64,000 nt of DNA from Burkholderia sp. PAMC 26561 (GCF_001557535.2 NZ_CP014306.1:1054001-1118000); one strand, 5' to 3'; positions 53,121 to 62,882 are shown, counted from the stretch's first letter. Translations and numbers: made by a program. Notes: generated by a model from the letters alone, not told the origin.

Positions 53121-54569
53121 ATGTCGTCAGTTAATTCGGCCAGCGCGTTGCTGGGTATGTCGAGCGTATCGGCTGTTTCGCGCAGCACAGCAGCGGCGTC
53201 CGCTCGCGATGAAGCGGCGGCATCGTTTGGCTCGACCTTGCACAGCATCACCGCCAAGGCCAATGAGCGCGAAGCGGCACAAGCCAAAGTGCAGGAACGC
53301 GCTCAAGCCGATAAAGCCGCTGCAAAGGCGGCGGCTGCGCGCGGCAGCGTGCATGATGCGTCGAAACCGGACAACACGGATTCAACTGATCAGGCTAAAA
53401 CAACGGACGGCGCGGATCAAAGCACGGCGACGGATCAGACGGATTTATCGAAGACCGACAAGACTGCGTCAGCCGATAAACCAGCTAACGCGACCAAGGC
53501 CGCGCCGGGAACGCCCGAGGCAATCGCGGCGGCGGCAGCGGAAAAGGCTGCGATTCTGAAAGCACGTGCTACCGGTGCCGGGAAAACGCCTGCCGATCCG
53601 GCCGACGCTGCGACGGCAAGCACGGACGCGACATCGACGGATGCCACCGACACGACGGCCGATACCCCCTCACCCGCCAAAGCCGCCGATGCCAAAGCCG
53701 CCGCCGATGCGCTGCAGGCGTCGCTGACGGCGGCCGCAAATGTGCAGACGCCGGCCACGCCGCTCAACGCGGCCGCCGCAGCAGCAATGGGCGCGGCGCA
53801 CGCGGGCAACATGAACAACGGCACGCCCACGGGCACGACGACGGGCACGAAAGGCGGTCGCGACACGCCGCTGGCTGGTCTTTCGGCTGATAGCAAGACC
53901 CAGGGCAGCGCGGCGTTGACGCCACAAGGCGGCGCGGCAGCCACGCAACAAGCCGATGCAAACGCACTCGCTGCACTGACGCAATCCGACGACGGCAGCG
54001 CCGCATACAAGGCAACCGCGGCGAACGCCGACGCCACCGCGAACGCGAGCGTGCAGCAAGCGGCATCGGCGGCGACCAGCGGCGCGACCTTGCAAGGCGC
54101 CGCGACCGCAGCCGATAGCGCCGCCATCGCACCGCATGTCGGATCGAGCGGCTGGGACGATGCGTTCAGCCAGAAGGTGGTGTTTTTATCGAATGCACAT
54201 CAGCAAAGCGCCGAGTTGACGCTGAATCCGAAGGATCTCGGGCCGCTGCAGGTGGTGCTGCAGGTCGCCGGGAATCATGCGCATGCGCTGTTCGTATCGG
54301 ACCATGCGCAGGTTCGCGCGGCCGTCGAGGCTGCATTGCCGACCTTGCGTGAAGCGATGCAGGCAAGTGGCATTGGTTTGGGCAGCACGAGCGTCAGCGA
54401 CGGCTTTGCGGGCAAGCAAGCGAGCTCGGGCCAGCAGGATGGCGGCGGACGGCCGTCGTGGACTGGTTCGGGCAGTAGCGGCGGCGGGATTGGAGCCGTA
54501 AGCGACGCATCGAGCTCGGTCAGCCTGCCGCTACGCCGTCAGGTTGGACTGGTGGATACGTTCGCCTAA
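53121..54569 (+). CDS. fliK: Flagellar hook-length control protein FliK
   Basis: 482 aa from the ATG at 53121 (GAGG upstream); the frame is open further but lies within fliJ. A very Ala/Thr/Asp-rich disordered N-terminus (about 1-330) is followed by the FliK_C domain (QSAELTLNPKDLGPLQVVLQ, LPTLREAMQASGIGLGS). It sets hook length and switches export specificity through FlhB. Last gene of fliFGHIJK; terminator 32 bp on. Confidence 0.94.
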   Translation: MSSVNSASALLGMSSVSAVSRSTAAASARDEAAASFGSTLHSITAKANEREAAQAKVQERAQADKAAAKAAAARGSVHDASKPDNTDSTDQAKTTDGADQSTATDQTDLSKTDKTASADKPANATKAAPGTPEAIAAAAAEKAAILKARATGAGKTPADPADAATASTDATSTDATDTTADTPSPAKAADAKAAADALQASLTAAANVQTPATPLNAAAAAAMGAAHAGNMNNGTPTGTTTGTKGGRDTPLAGLSADSKTQGSAALTPQGGAAATQQADANALAALTQSDDGSAAYKATAANADATANASVQQAASAATSGATLQGAATAADSAAIAPHVGSSGWDDAFSQKVVFLSNAHQQSAELTLNPKDLGPLQVVLQVAGNHAHALFVSDHAQVRAAVEAALPTLREAMQASGIGLGSTSVSDGFAGKQASSGQQDGGGRPSWTGSGSSGGGIGAVSDASSSVSLPLRRQVGLVDTFA

Positions 54570-54600
54570 AGCCCTACGGCCGCGTCAGACCCGGCAAACC

Positions 54601-54633
54601 AGCCGCGCGAGCCTCACCGCCGCGCGGCTTTTT
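54601..54633 (+). terminator. Rho-independent terminator after fliK
   Basis: Perfect stem AGCCGCGCG (54601-54609)/CGCGCGGCT (54621-54629) with an 11-base loop, then TTTTT (54629-54633). Confidence 0.88.
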
Positions 54634-54780
54634 CACGCCTGCCATCCCGCGCGTATCGCAAACGTAAAATCCTCCCCTTTGCGCAAACTCCCGAGTTAGC
54701 CCTAATAACCCCTTCTGTTCGACCCATCGCGCAACCTTACTTTCGCCAACAATTCAGGCTACAGAAAGAGGTCCGCAAAC

Positions 54781-55272
54781 ATGGCAACTACAGCAGCAGC
54801 ACAACAACCCGTCACGCCGGCTAAAACCGGCAAGCTCAAGCGCATCATCCTGATCGCGGTGGGCGCAATCGTCCTGCTCGGCGCCGGCGGCGCAGGCGCG
54901 TATTTCTGGCTGCACAAAACCGCATCGCACGAACCCGCGAAGCCCGCACCCGCGGTGCCGCCGGTGTTCTACCCGCTCGACTCCATGACCGTCAACCTGC
55001 AATCCGATGACGGCATGCATTACCTGCGCATCGGCCTCACGCTGAAGCTGCCCGATGAAAAAGCGCAGGCCGCGCTGGCCGAGCGTATGCCGGAAGTGCG
55101 CAGCCACATCCTGATGCTGCTCTCGGCGAAACATCCCGACGACCTGGCCGGCATCGACGGAAAACGCACGCTCGCCAAGGAACTCCTCACTACCGTCAAC
55201 ACGTTCGGCGGTACGCCGGAAGCACCGGCGCACGTGCAGGAAGTGCTGTTCACAGAAATCGTCGTCCAGTAA
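54781..55272 (+). CDS. fliL: Flagellar basal body-associated protein FliL
   Basis: 163 aa. One membrane helix (LIAVGAIVLLGAGGAGAYFWL, about 24-44 counted loosely) and a periplasmic SPFH-like domain (DSMTVNLQSDDGMHYLRIGL). Assists torque generation at the stator. First gene of fliLMNOPQR; AGAGG ribosome site. Confidence 0.93.
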   Translation: MATTAAAQQPVTPAKTGKLKRIILIAVGAIVLLGAGGAGAYFWLHKTASHEPAKPAPAVPPVFYPLDSMTVNLQSDDGMHYLRIGLTLKLPDEKAQAALAERMPEVRSHILMLLSAKHPDDLAGIDGKRTLAKELLTTVNTFGGTPEAPAHVQEVLFTEIVVQ

Positions 55273-55340
55273 CGCGTTGCTCATACGCGCAAAAACGAAG
55301 CCGAACCAGACAAGCGCAAGACAGGAACCAAGGAACACTC

Positions 55341-56339
55341 ATGGGCCACGAAGAGTTCATGTCGCAGGAGGAGGTCGATGCCCTGCTCAAGGGCGTCACC
55401 GGGGAAGTCGATGCTGTTGCCGACGAAACACGCTATCAAGGCGTGCGCCCCTACAACCTCGCGACGCAGGAACGTATCGTCCGGGGCCGGATGCCGGGCC
55501 TGGAAATCATCAACGACCGCTTCGCGCGTCTCCTGCGCGTGGGCATCTTCAACTTCATGCGGCGCTCGGCGGAAATTTCCGTCGGTCCGGTGAAGGTACA
55601 GAAGTACAGCGAATTCACCCGCAACCTGCCGATCCCGACGAACCTGAACCTGGTCCACGTGAAGCCGTTGCGCGGCACGTCGCTTTTCGTGTTCGACCCG
55701 AACCTGGTGTTCTTCGTCGTCGATAACCTCTTCGGCGGCGACGGCCGTTTCCACACCCGCGTGGAAGGCCGCGAATTCACGCAGACCGAGCATCGCATCA
55801 TCAGCAAGCTGCTGAACCTCGTGTTCGAGCAGTACGCAGCATCCTGGAAAAGCGTGCGCTCGCTCAACTTCGAATTCGTGCGCTCGGAAATGCACACGCA
55901 GTTCGCAAACGTGGCGACGCCCAACGAGATCGTGATCGTGACGCAGTTCTCCATCGAGTTCGGATCGACCGGCGGCACGCTGCACATCTGCATGCCGTAT
56001 TCGATGATCGAACCGATCCGCGACGTACTGTCGTCGCCCATACAAGGCGAAGCGCTCGAAGTCGACCGCCGCTGGATTCGCGTCCTGTCGCAGCAAGTGC
56101 AGTCCGCCGAGGTGGAACTCACGGTCGATCTCGCGCAGATCGGCACGACCTTCGAGCAGATCCTGAACATGCGGGCCGGCGATGTCCTGCCGATCAACGT
56201 GCCCGAAGAGGTCACGGCAAAAGTGGACGGCGTGCCGGTGATGGAATGCGGCTACGGTGTTTTCAATGGTCAATACGCGTTGCGCGTCCAGAAGATGATC
56301 AGCGCAACCGATACGATGAAGGAAGGTGGATATGAGTGA
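55341..56339 (+). CDS. fliM: Flagellar motor switch protein FliM
   Basis: 332 aa. N-terminal CheY-P-binding peptide MSQEEVDALLKG (about residues 7-18), then the CheC-like middle domain (FVVDNLFGGDGRFHTRVEGR EFT) and a C-terminal SpoA fold. Overlaps fliN by eight bases. Confidence 0.96.
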   Translation: MGHEEFMSQEEVDALLKGVTGEVDAVADETRYQGVRPYNLATQERIVRGRMPGLEIINDRFARLLRVGIFNFMRRSAEISVGPVKVQKYSEFTRNLPIPTNLNLVHVKPLRGTSLFVFDPNLVFFVVDNLFGGDGRFHTRVEGREFTQTEHRIISKLLNLVFEQYAASWKSVRSLNFEFVRSEMHTQFANVATPNEIVIVTQFSIEFGSTGGTLHICMPYSMIEPIRDVLSSPIQGEALEVDRRWIRVLSQQVQSAEVELTVDLAQIGTTFEQILNMRAGDVLPINVPEEVTAKVDGVPVMECGYGVFNGQYALRVQKMISATDTMKEGGYE

Positions 56340-56769
56340 CGTAACCGAACCGGGCACGCTGCCGTCCGATCCGCTCAAGGGCGAGGACTTCGGCATGGAC
56401 GACTGGGCGAGCGCCCTGGCCGAGCAGAACGGCAATGAGACGCCGGCGGCGGCATCGTCGGCCGGGGTGTTCCAGCCTTTGTCGAAAGTCGCGGCGCCGA
56501 CGACGCGCAATGACATCGACATGATTCTCGATATCCCCGTGCAGATGACGGTGGAACTCGGGCGCACGAAGATCGCGATTCGCAACTTGCTGCAACTCGC
56601 ACAAGGATCGGTCGTGGAACTCGACGGCCTCGCCGGCGAACCGATGGACGTTCTCGTCAACGGATGCCTCATCGCCCAGGGCGAAGTGGTGGTCGTGAAC
56701 GACAAGTTCGGTATCCGTCTGACCGACATCATCACGCCGTCGGAACGCATCAGGAAGCTGAATCGATGA
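56332..56769 (+). CDS. fliN: Flagellar motor switch protein FliN
   Basis: 145 aa from the ATG at 56332; a GTG two codons upstream is an alternative. C-terminal SpoA domain: MILDIPVQMTVELGRTKIAI, LAQGSVVELDGLAGEPMDVL, VVVNDKFGIRLTDI. The linker before it is acidic and Ala-rich. Overlaps fliM by eight and fliO by four bases. Confidence 0.95.
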   Translation: MSDVTEPGTLPSDPLKGEDFGMDDWASALAEQNGNETPAAASSAGVFQPLSKVAAPTTRNDIDMILDIPVQMTVELGRTKIAIRNLLQLAQGSVVELDGLAGEPMDVLVNGCLIAQGEVVVVNDKFGIRLTDIITPSERIRKLNR

Positions 56770-57284
56770 AACGCCCGGCCGTCGCTTTCTCGACGCTTTT
56801 CGTGGCATTCACCGCGCACGCCGCCGATATGAACGCCGTCAATCACGCGGCCCAGATTGCATCGGGTGTGGGCGCGGGAACAGCCGTGCCGTCGCTTGGT
56901 GTCGGCGCCGTGTTGCAGACGCTGCTCGGGCTGGCGATCGTGATCGCGTTCGTGTTCGGCTGCGCGTGGCTCGCACGCAAGTTCGGGGTGGCAGGGACAA
57001 AACGCACGGGCCTGGTGAAGGTGATCGGCGGCGCGTCGCTCGGGAACAAGGAGCGGGTATCGGTGGTGGAAATCGGCGATACATGGCTCGTGCTGGGCGC
57101 GGCTCCCGGCAACGTGCGGCTGCTGCACACCATGCCGGCGGGATCGGCGGAACTCAGCGGCGTGGAAGCGCCCACGGCGCCCGGGCCGGACGGACTTCAA
57201 GGCAGTTTCGGTCAACGTTTTCGCGATGCCCTCGCCGGTGAAGCGACCAAACGTCTGCAAAAATTCGCGGGCGGGAGCAAGTAA
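56766..57284 (+). CDS. fliO: Flagellar biosynthetic protein FliO
   Basis: 172 aa. A signal-like N-terminus ([16 protein letters not shown]) and one membrane helix ([20 protein letters not shown]) lead into a cytoplasmic domain ([20 protein letters not shown]). Helps FliP fold and oligomerise. Stop and fliP start share one base. Confidence 0.92.
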   Translation: MKRPAVAFSTLFVAFTAHAADMNAVNHAAQIASGVGAGTAVPSLGVGAVLQTLLGLAIVIAFVFGCAWLARKFGVAGTKRTGLVKVIGGASLGNKERVSVVEIGDTWLVLGAAPGNVRLLHTMPAGSAELSGVEAPTAPGPDGLQGSFGQRFRDALAGEATKRLQKFAGGSK

Positions 57285-58051
57285 TGCAGTTTCGGTTTGT
57301 AGTTCGATGCGCGAAGCTGGCGCTGCCGGTCGTGATTGGCGCCCTTCCCTACGCAGCTTTCGCACAAAGCACGGCCGGCTTGCCGGCGTTCAACACCAGC
57401 CCCGGCCCGAACGGCGGCACGACGTATTCGCTCAGCGTCCAGACGATGCTGCTGCTCACCATGCTGTCGTTCCTGCCGGCAATGGTGCTGATGATGACGA
57501 GCTTCACGCGCATCATCATCGTGTTGTCGCTGCTGCGTCAGGCGCTCGGCACGACCAGCACGCCGCCGAATCAGGTCCTGGTCGGACTGGCGCTGTTTTT
57601 ATCGTTGTTCGTGATGTCGCCGGTACTCGACCGCGCCTACACCGACGCGTACAAACCGTTCTCCGACGGCACGATCACCATGGATCAGGCGGTCACGCGC
57701 GGCGTCGCGCCGTTCAAACAATTCATGCTGCGCCAGACGCGCGAAGCCGATCTCGCGCTCTTCGCCAAGATCTCGAAAGCCCCGCCCATGAACGGTCCCG
57801 AAGACGTGCCGCTCTCGCTGCTGGTGCCGTCGTTCGTAACGAGTGAATTGAAGACCGGCTTCCAGATCGGCTTCACCATTTTCATTCCGTTCCTGATCAT
57901 CGACATGGTCGTGGCGAGCGTGCTGATGTCCATGGGGATGATGATGGTGTCGCCATCGACCATTTCGCTGCCGTTCAAGCTGATGCTGTTCGTGCTCGTC
58001 GATGGATGGCAGTTGCTCATTGGTTCGCTCGCGCAGAGCTTCGTTTCGTAA
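57284..58051 (+). CDS. fliP: Flagellar biosynthetic protein FliP
   Basis: 255 aa. Cleavable signal peptide, then FliP core: [81 protein letters not shown] component of the export gate (FliP5Q4R1). Confidence 0.96.
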   Translation: MQFRFVVRCAKLALPVVIGALPYAAFAQSTAGLPAFNTSPGPNGGTTYSLSVQTMLLLTMLSFLPAMVLMMTSFTRIIIVLSLLRQALGTTSTPPNQVLVGLALFLSLFVMSPVLDRAYTDAYKPFSDGTITMDQAVTRGVAPFKQFMLRQTREADLALFAKISKAPPMNGPEDVPLSLLVPSFVTSELKTGFQIGFTIFIPFLIIDMVVASVLMSMGMMMVSPSTISLPFKLMLFVLVDGWQLLIGSLAQSFVS

Positions 58052-58077
58052 GCCTTCAAAGCACAGAGATACACACG

Positions 58078-58347
58078 ATGACCCCCGAATCCGTCATGTC
58101 GATCGCGCACCAGGCCATGTACGTGGCGCTGTTGCTCGCGGCTCCGCTGTTGCTGGTCGCGCTGGTCGTAGGCCTGGTGGTGAGCTTGTTCCAGGCCGCC
58201 ACGCAGATCAACGAAAGCACGCTCTCGTTCATTCCGAAACTGCTCGCGGTCGCCGTCACGCTCGTGATTGCCGGACCCTGGATGATGGAAACGCTGCTCG
58301 ACTACATGCGCCACGTGTTCACCATCACTCCGGCAATCACCGGCTAA
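58078..58347 (+). CDS. fliQ: Flagellar biosynthetic protein FliQ
   Basis: 89 aa, two membrane helices; TPESVMSIAHQAMYVALLLA and LFQAATQINESTLSFIPKLL are diagnostic. Starts 26 bp after fliP; its stop abuts the fliR start. Confidence 0.95.
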   Translation: MTPESVMSIAHQAMYVALLLAAPLLLVALVVGLVVSLFQAATQINESTLSFIPKLLAVAVTLVIAGPWMMETLLDYMRHVFTITPAITG

Positions 58348-59139
58348 ATGTTTTCGGTCACGTACGCCCAGCTCAATGTCTGGCTGACGTCCTTCCTCTG
58401 GCCATTCACGCGCATTCTTGCGTTGATCGCGACCGCGCCGCTGCTGAGCCATCTGGCGGTTCCGGTGCGCGTCAAAGTCGGGGTGGCGGCGTTCATTGCA
58501 TTGATCGTGGCGCCGACTATCGGCGCCGTGCCGCAGGTCACCGTATTTTCCGCCGATGGCGTGCTGATCCTCATCAACCAGTTCATGGTGGGCGCGGCGC
58601 TCGGCATGACGATGCAGATTGCGTTCGCGTCCATCGATGCAGCCGGCGAGTTCATCGGCCAGCAGATGGGTCTAGGTTTTGCGACGCTCTACGATCCGCG
58701 GCAAGGCGGAAACGCGGTTGTGATTTCGCGATATCTGAATACGATCGCGTTCCTCGCTTTTCTCGTCTTCGATGGTCATCTGCAAATGATCAGCGCCCTC
58801 GTGCAGACGTTCCAGAACGTGCCGGTGAGCGCAAACGTGCTGGGTTCGATGACCCACGCGCGCGGCTGGCAGACGCTCGCCACCTACGGCGTGAGTATTT
58901 TCTCGACGGGGTTGTTGCTGTCGTTGCCTGTCGTGGCGGCGTTGTTGATCGCGAACCTGGCGCTCGGGATCCTGAATCGCGCGGCGCCGCAGATCGGGAT
59001 TTTCCAGGTCGGATTTCCCGTCACCATGCTGGTGGGTTTCCTGCTGATCCAGTTGATGATCCCCAACCTGATCCCGTTTTTCCAGCGGATCTTCGAGAAC
59101 GGGATCGATCAGATGGGACGGGTCGCGGCGGCGCTATAG
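58348..59139 (+). CDS. fliR: Flagellar biosynthetic protein FliR
   Basis: 263 aa polytopic export-gate protein: WPFTRILALIATAPLLSHLA, EFIGQQMGLGFATLYDPRQG, and AAPQIGIFQVGFPVTMLVGF. Last of fliLMNOPQR; convergent with flgL. Confidence 0.95.
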   Translation: MFSVTYAQLNVWLTSFLWPFTRILALIATAPLLSHLAVPVRVKVGVAAFIALIVAPTIGAVPQVTVFSADGVLILINQFMVGAALGMTMQIAFASIDAAGEFIGQQMGLGFATLYDPRQGGNAVVISRYLNTIAFLAFLVFDGHLQMISALVQTFQNVPVSANVLGSMTHARGWQTLATYGVSIFSTGLLLSLPVVAALLIANLALGILNRAAPQIGIFQVGFPVTMLVGFLLIQLMIPNLIPFFQRIFENGIDQMGRVAAAL

Positions 59140-59166
59140 TTTTCACCTTGATCGATGAGTCGTGTC

Positions 59167-59197
59167 GCTATTCACCGCATATTTTGCGGTGAATAGC
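59167..59197. promoter_or_regulatory. 13 bp perfect hairpin between fliR and flgL
   Basis: GCTATTCACCGCA (59167-59179)/TGCGGTGAATAGC (59185-59197) with a five-base loop. Symmetric and without a T run on either strand, so it may stabilise the fliR message end or be a protein site. Confidence 0.6.
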
Positions 59198-59227
59198 CGT
59201 CGTAATCACCGCACACCACCCGCAAAC

Positions 59228-59255
59228 AAAAAGGGCCACCCAAAAAAGGTGGCCC
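59228..59255 (-). terminator. Rho-independent terminator after flgL
   Basis: On the minus strand GGGCCACC (59255-59248)/GGTGGCCC (59240-59233) with a seven-base loop, then TTTTTG. Lies 49 bp past the flgL stop. Confidence 0.88.
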
Positions 59256-59303
59256 GAAACACTTCCTAACTACCCACATCATTCCCCGAATTTCTACTCC
59301 CCA

Positions 59304-60557
59304 TCAACTGCTGATGTACTGGAACAGCGACATCTTTTGAATGCTGGCAAACGCCTGCTGCGCGCCCTGCAACGCGTTCTGCGTCAACTCGTACTGGCTG
59401 ATCGAGCTGACGAGATTGATGCTGGTCAGGTCCTGAAGCGAGCTGGCGGTTTGCGTCGATGTCGTCTGCATCGCCGTCTGCGTTGCGGTCACTTCCTGCT
59501 CGCGGCCGCCAACGGATGCCTGCGTCGTCAGCACGTTGTTGTACATGTTGTTGACCTTCGTGCCGCCCGTGGTCAGCGCGTTTTGCAACGTCGCCTGCGC
59601 AGCCGGGTTGCCCGAGGTCGGCTGCTTCAAGGCGCTGATCAGCGAATCGAGCGTCGAGAAGATATCGGTGTCGGAGGCTTTGCCGGTGTTTGCGGGCGCG
59701 ACCGTGAACGAATCGCCGTTGGCCGGCGCGCCGTCGATGGCCACTTTCTGCCCGCCGCCCAAAGCAATGTCCTGCTGCGCCACATATGGTGTCGCGGGCG
59801 TGATCGTGGCGCCGTTCTGGTCCTTGACCGTGTAGGTCGTGGTGGCCGTGGAACCCGTGCCGCTGGTCGCGAACGAAATCGTATAGGTCGATGCATTGCC
59901 AGGGTTGCCCCGGTCGCTCACATTGACCGCTCCGATGGTGCCGGAACCCGTATTGCCCGCCGCCGACGATGAAACCGGCAAGCTCTCGTTTGGCGACACG
60001 CTCTGGAACACGGTCGCGCCGTTATCGGCGACGTTGATCGAGCGGTTATCGGAAATCTGCACCTGGCGCTGGCCGTTGTCGCCGGCGTAGGTCGCGCCCG
60101 TGCCCGATGCGTTGTCGGTGAACGGCTGCGTCGTGCCCTTGAAGCCCGAGAAGATGTAGTTGCCGTTGGCGTCGGTGGAATTGCTGAGCGTCATCAGGTT
60201 GTCGCGGTAACCCTGCAACTGGGTCGCCATCGACGCGCGGTCGGTATCGTTGAATGATGCGTTGCCCGCACGATTCACGAGCGTCTGCACGCTCTGCATC
60301 ACGTTGCCGATGCTCGTCAGCGTCGAATCTTCCTGCTGCAACGAAGTCAGCGCGGCAGACTGGTTGGTGCTGTACTGCGAGAGCGTGGCGGACTGGCTGC
60401 TTAACTGCACGGCCTGCGCGGCGCCGAGCGGATCGTCCGATGCGGTCTGGATTCTCTTTCCCGACGAAATCTGCGCGTACTGCGCCGCGAGCGATGCCTG
60501 CTGGTCGCTCATCGTCTGAACGTTCATCGTGAAGTACTGCGAGCTGGAAATACGCAT
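59304..60557 (-). CDS. flgL: Hook-filament junction protein FlgL (HAP3)
   Basis: 417 aa, longer than E. coli FlgL (317 aa). The N-terminal D0/D1 helix (MRISSSQYFTMNVQTMSDQQ, SGKRIQTASDDPLGAAQAVQ) and C-terminal helix (LVSSISQYELTQNALQGAQQ) are conserved. The extra middle part includes a GNTGSGTIGAVNV to GDSFTVAPANTG segment also seen in FlgK. Lies 10 bp after flgK in one operon. Confidence 0.94.
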   Translation of the reverse strand: MRISSSQYFTMNVQTMSDQQASLAAQYAQISSGKRIQTASDDPLGAAQAVQLSSQSATLSQYSTNQSAALTSLQQEDSTLTSIGNVMQSVQTLVNRAGNASFNDTDRASMATQLQGYRDNLMTLSNSTDANGNYIFSGFKGTTQPFTDNASGTGATYAGDNGQRQVQISDNRSINVADNGATVFQSVSPNESLPVSSSAAGNTGSGTIGAVNVSDRGNPGNASTYTISFATSGTGSTATTTYTVKDQNGATITPATPYVAQQDIALGGGQKVAIDGAPANGDSFTVAPANTGKASDTDIFSTLDSLISALKQPTSGNPAAQATLQNALTTGGTKVNNMYNNVLTTQASVGGREQEVTATQTAMQTTSTQTASSLQDLTSINLVSSISQYELTQNALQGAQQAFASIQKMSLFQYISS

Positions 60558-60567
60558 CGTGAAAACC

Positions 60568-62526
60568 TCAGTTGAAGATGCCGAGCAGTGTCTGGAACAA
60601 CGAGGAAGCCGTCTGGATGACCTTGCTGTTAGCCTGATAAAGCTGCTGGTACTGGATCAGATTGGCGGCTTCCTCGTTCAGGTTCACGCCGGACACAGAT
60701 TGCTGCGCCGATGTCGCCTGGTTCAGCACCGCGGTCGCCGACGTGCTCGATGACTTCAGCGCGTTCGTCTGGTTGCCGATCTGGTTGACGAAGTTCGCGT
60801 AGGAACTGGTCAGGGTGTCGGTGCCGCCGTTCATCGACTTGGCGGTGCCGATGTTGGCCATCGCGAGGGCATTGCTGCCGTCGCTCGTGCCGCCTGTGTT
60901 TGCCGCGATCGTGAAGCTGTCGCCCGTGGACGGCGTACCGTTGAGGGTCGCGCTTACTCCTGCACCGTTGGATACGGTGAGGCCTTTCGTGGGGTCGTAG
61001 GCGAATGCGGTGCCGGCCGGAACTTTCGTGTTGTCCGGCAGCGTGATCTCTACGTTCGACGTCATGGTCTTGGCCGTGGCGTCGTACGTCAGCGTGATGC
61101 TGCTGGGAATCGAGTACCCGGCCGTCACGCTCGCCGCCGAGATCTTGCCCGTGCCCGTATTGCCTGTCGCCGCCGATGACACCGCCGGCGAAGCCGCGGC
61201 AATCGCCGACGGGTTCGAGTTGCTGAGCGAGAAGTTAGCGAGGGAACCGCGCGTGGGCTGGATCGTGAACGAATCACCTTTCGTCATCGATCCGCTTGCA
61301 ATCGATATGTTCATCCCGGCGATGGTGCCGCTCACCGCGCCCGTGGACGAAGCGGTCAACTGACCGACGACTGCGCCCGACGAGCGGTCGGTGAGCGTGT
61401 ACTTCGAGCCATCGAAGCCGAGCGAGTAGTCGCTGGTCGGTGGTTGCGTGCCATCGGCGATGGACACATCAAGCGTCGCGTTGCCGCTGTTGCGCGCGTT
61501 TGCATAGACGGTCGGGCTGCCGGTCGAGAACAACGCGCCGCCGGCGTTGCCGTTCAGATCGACGCCCAGTTCGTTCTGGTTGTTCAACTGCGTGGCGAAG
61601 CTGGTCGCAATCGCGCCGAGATTGGCCTGCGCCGGATCGAGCGACTGGCTGCGAAAGTCGAGCAAGCCGCCGATCGTGCCGCCGCCGCTGAACATCGAAT
61701 CCGGCAAATACTGAGTCTGTTTGGCCGTCTGCGTGGAACCGTCGGAAGAGGCGTATGCAATCGACAGTTCGCTCGGGTCCGAGGGCGACGTTGCCGTCGT
61801 CAATGCGTACGAACTGCTGCCGGCGACCAGCGGCTGGCCATTTCCAAACGATACGTTGTAGCCGCTGTTGTTCGTGGTGACCTGGACGCTGACCAACTGG
61901 CTCAGGTTCGATACCGCGAGATCGCGCTGGTCGAGCAACTGGTTTGGCGGCTGCCCGGCCGAACTCGCGCTGGCGATCTGCACGTTGAGATCGGCGATCT
62001 GCTTGGCGTAGGTGTTGACCTGCGATACCGCGCTCTGCAGCGACTGGTTGACGCCGTCGCGAAGCTGGTTGTAGGTCGTGGCCGCGGCGTTCATCTGGTC
62101 GGAGAGCGATTGCGCGCTGCTCATCAGCGTTTGCCGCGTGGCCGTCGTTCCCGGGCTGTTCGCGACCGACTGCAAGCCGGTGAAATAGCTGGTGATGCCC
62201 GCGCCGATACCCGTCGTCGGATCGCCGACGAGGTTGTTCAGTTGCGAGAGCATCGAGTAGTACGTGTTCAGCGAGCTGCTGCTCGACTGCGAGCTGTTGA
62301 GCTGCTTCGTGAGGAAATCGCTGTATGAGCGCGAGACTGTGGCCGTCGTCACGCCTTGTCCGGCATAGCCCGACGCCGTGTACTGCCCGGATGACTCCTG
62401 GTACACGGGGCGCTCGAGCGTATAGCCTGGCGTGGAAGCGTTGCTGATGTTCTGGCCGGTCGTCGTCAGTCCCCACTGGGCTGCGTTAAGACCACTCACG
62501 CCAATATCGAATAGGTTGCTGGACAT
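60568..62526 (-). CDS. flgK: Hook-filament junction protein FlgK (HAP1)
   Basis: 652 aa. Start at 62526 gives MSSNLFDIGVSGLNAAQWGL, with TTTGQNISNASTPGYTLERP next; the C-terminal SGVNLNEEAANLIQYQQLYQ fits. Two middle blocks show the GNTGTGKISAASV-like and GDSFTI-type pattern shared with FlgL. Upstream FliA promoter at 62583-62609. flgJ is not adjacent. Confidence 0.95.
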   Translation of the reverse strand: MSSNLFDIGVSGLNAAQWGLTTTGQNISNASTPGYTLERPVYQESSGQYTASGYAGQGVTTATVSRSYSDFLTKQLNSSQSSSSSLNTYYSMLSQLNNLVGDPTTGIGAGITSYFTGLQSVANSPGTTATRQTLMSSAQSLSDQMNAAATTYNQLRDGVNQSLQSAVSQVNTYAKQIADLNVQIASASSAGQPPNQLLDQRDLAVSNLSQLVSVQVTTNNSGYNVSFGNGQPLVAGSSSYALTTATSPSDPSELSIAYASSDGSTQTAKQTQYLPDSMFSGGGTIGGLLDFRSQSLDPAQANLGAIATSFATQLNNQNELGVDLNGNAGGALFSTGSPTVYANARNSGNATLDVSIADGTQPPTSDYSLGFDGSKYTLTDRSSGAVVGQLTASSTGAVSGTIAGMNISIASGSMTKGDSFTIQPTRGSLANFSLSNSNPSAIAAASPAVSSAATGNTGTGKISAASVTAGYSIPSSITLTYDATAKTMTSNVEITLPDNTKVPAGTAFAYDPTKGLTVSNGAGVSATLNGTPSTGDSFTIAANTGGTSDGSNALAMANIGTAKSMNGGTDTLTSSYANFVNQIGNQTNALKSSSTSATAVLNQATSAQQSVSGVNLNEEAANLIQYQQLYQANSKVIQTASSLFQTLLGIFN

Positions 62527-62582
62527 GCAAGGAATCCTGGTAGGGGCATGACGGCCGGCCCGCCGAATGGCGACACTGATGT

Positions 62583-62609
62583 ATATCGGCCGAAATGGAA
62601 AAAAGTTGA
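62583..62609 (-). promoter_or_regulatory. FliA (sigma-28) promoter for flgK-flgL
   Basis: Minus strand: TCAA (62609-62606), exactly 15 bases, GCCGATAT (62590-62583). One base differs from TAAA and one from GCCGATAA. It lies 57-83 bases before the flgK start. Confidence 0.8.
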
Positions 62610-62828
62610 GCGGACGCGCGGCGTTTCTCGGCGTTTCTGTTAATTCCCGCCACTGCCGCGTGCCCACTGCGCCTTGTCCGGATTATTCACCCGAGGAGCT
62701 CGAGGCAATCCGTGAAGCAGCGGGGCAATCGGGGCCTAATTCATCGAATGAACCCGGCCGGAACGCGCACGTTACGGGAACGAACGGACGCAATGGGGTG
62801 ACGTGGCCGGAACACCCGGCGCGCCGAT

Positions 62829-62856
62829 AAAAAAGCCCGCGATAAAACCGCGGGCT
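62829..62856 (-). terminator. Rho-independent terminator after ycgR
   Basis: On the minus strand AGCCCGCG (62856-62849)/CGCGGGCT (62841-62834) with a seven-base loop, then a run of T's (62834-62829). Lies 26 bp past the ycgR stop. Confidence 0.88.
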
Positions 62857-62882
62857 CCTTTGACAATCATCACCGCTGAAAC

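Noticed and set aside
55281..57365. 694-codon open frame on the minus strand
   Set aside because: Antisense to fliM, fliN and fliO, all of which have clear family signatures.
62567..62830. 87-codon plus-strand frame between flgK and ycgR
   Set aside because: It covers the flgK FliA promoter and the ycgR terminator, has no ribosome site and no family.
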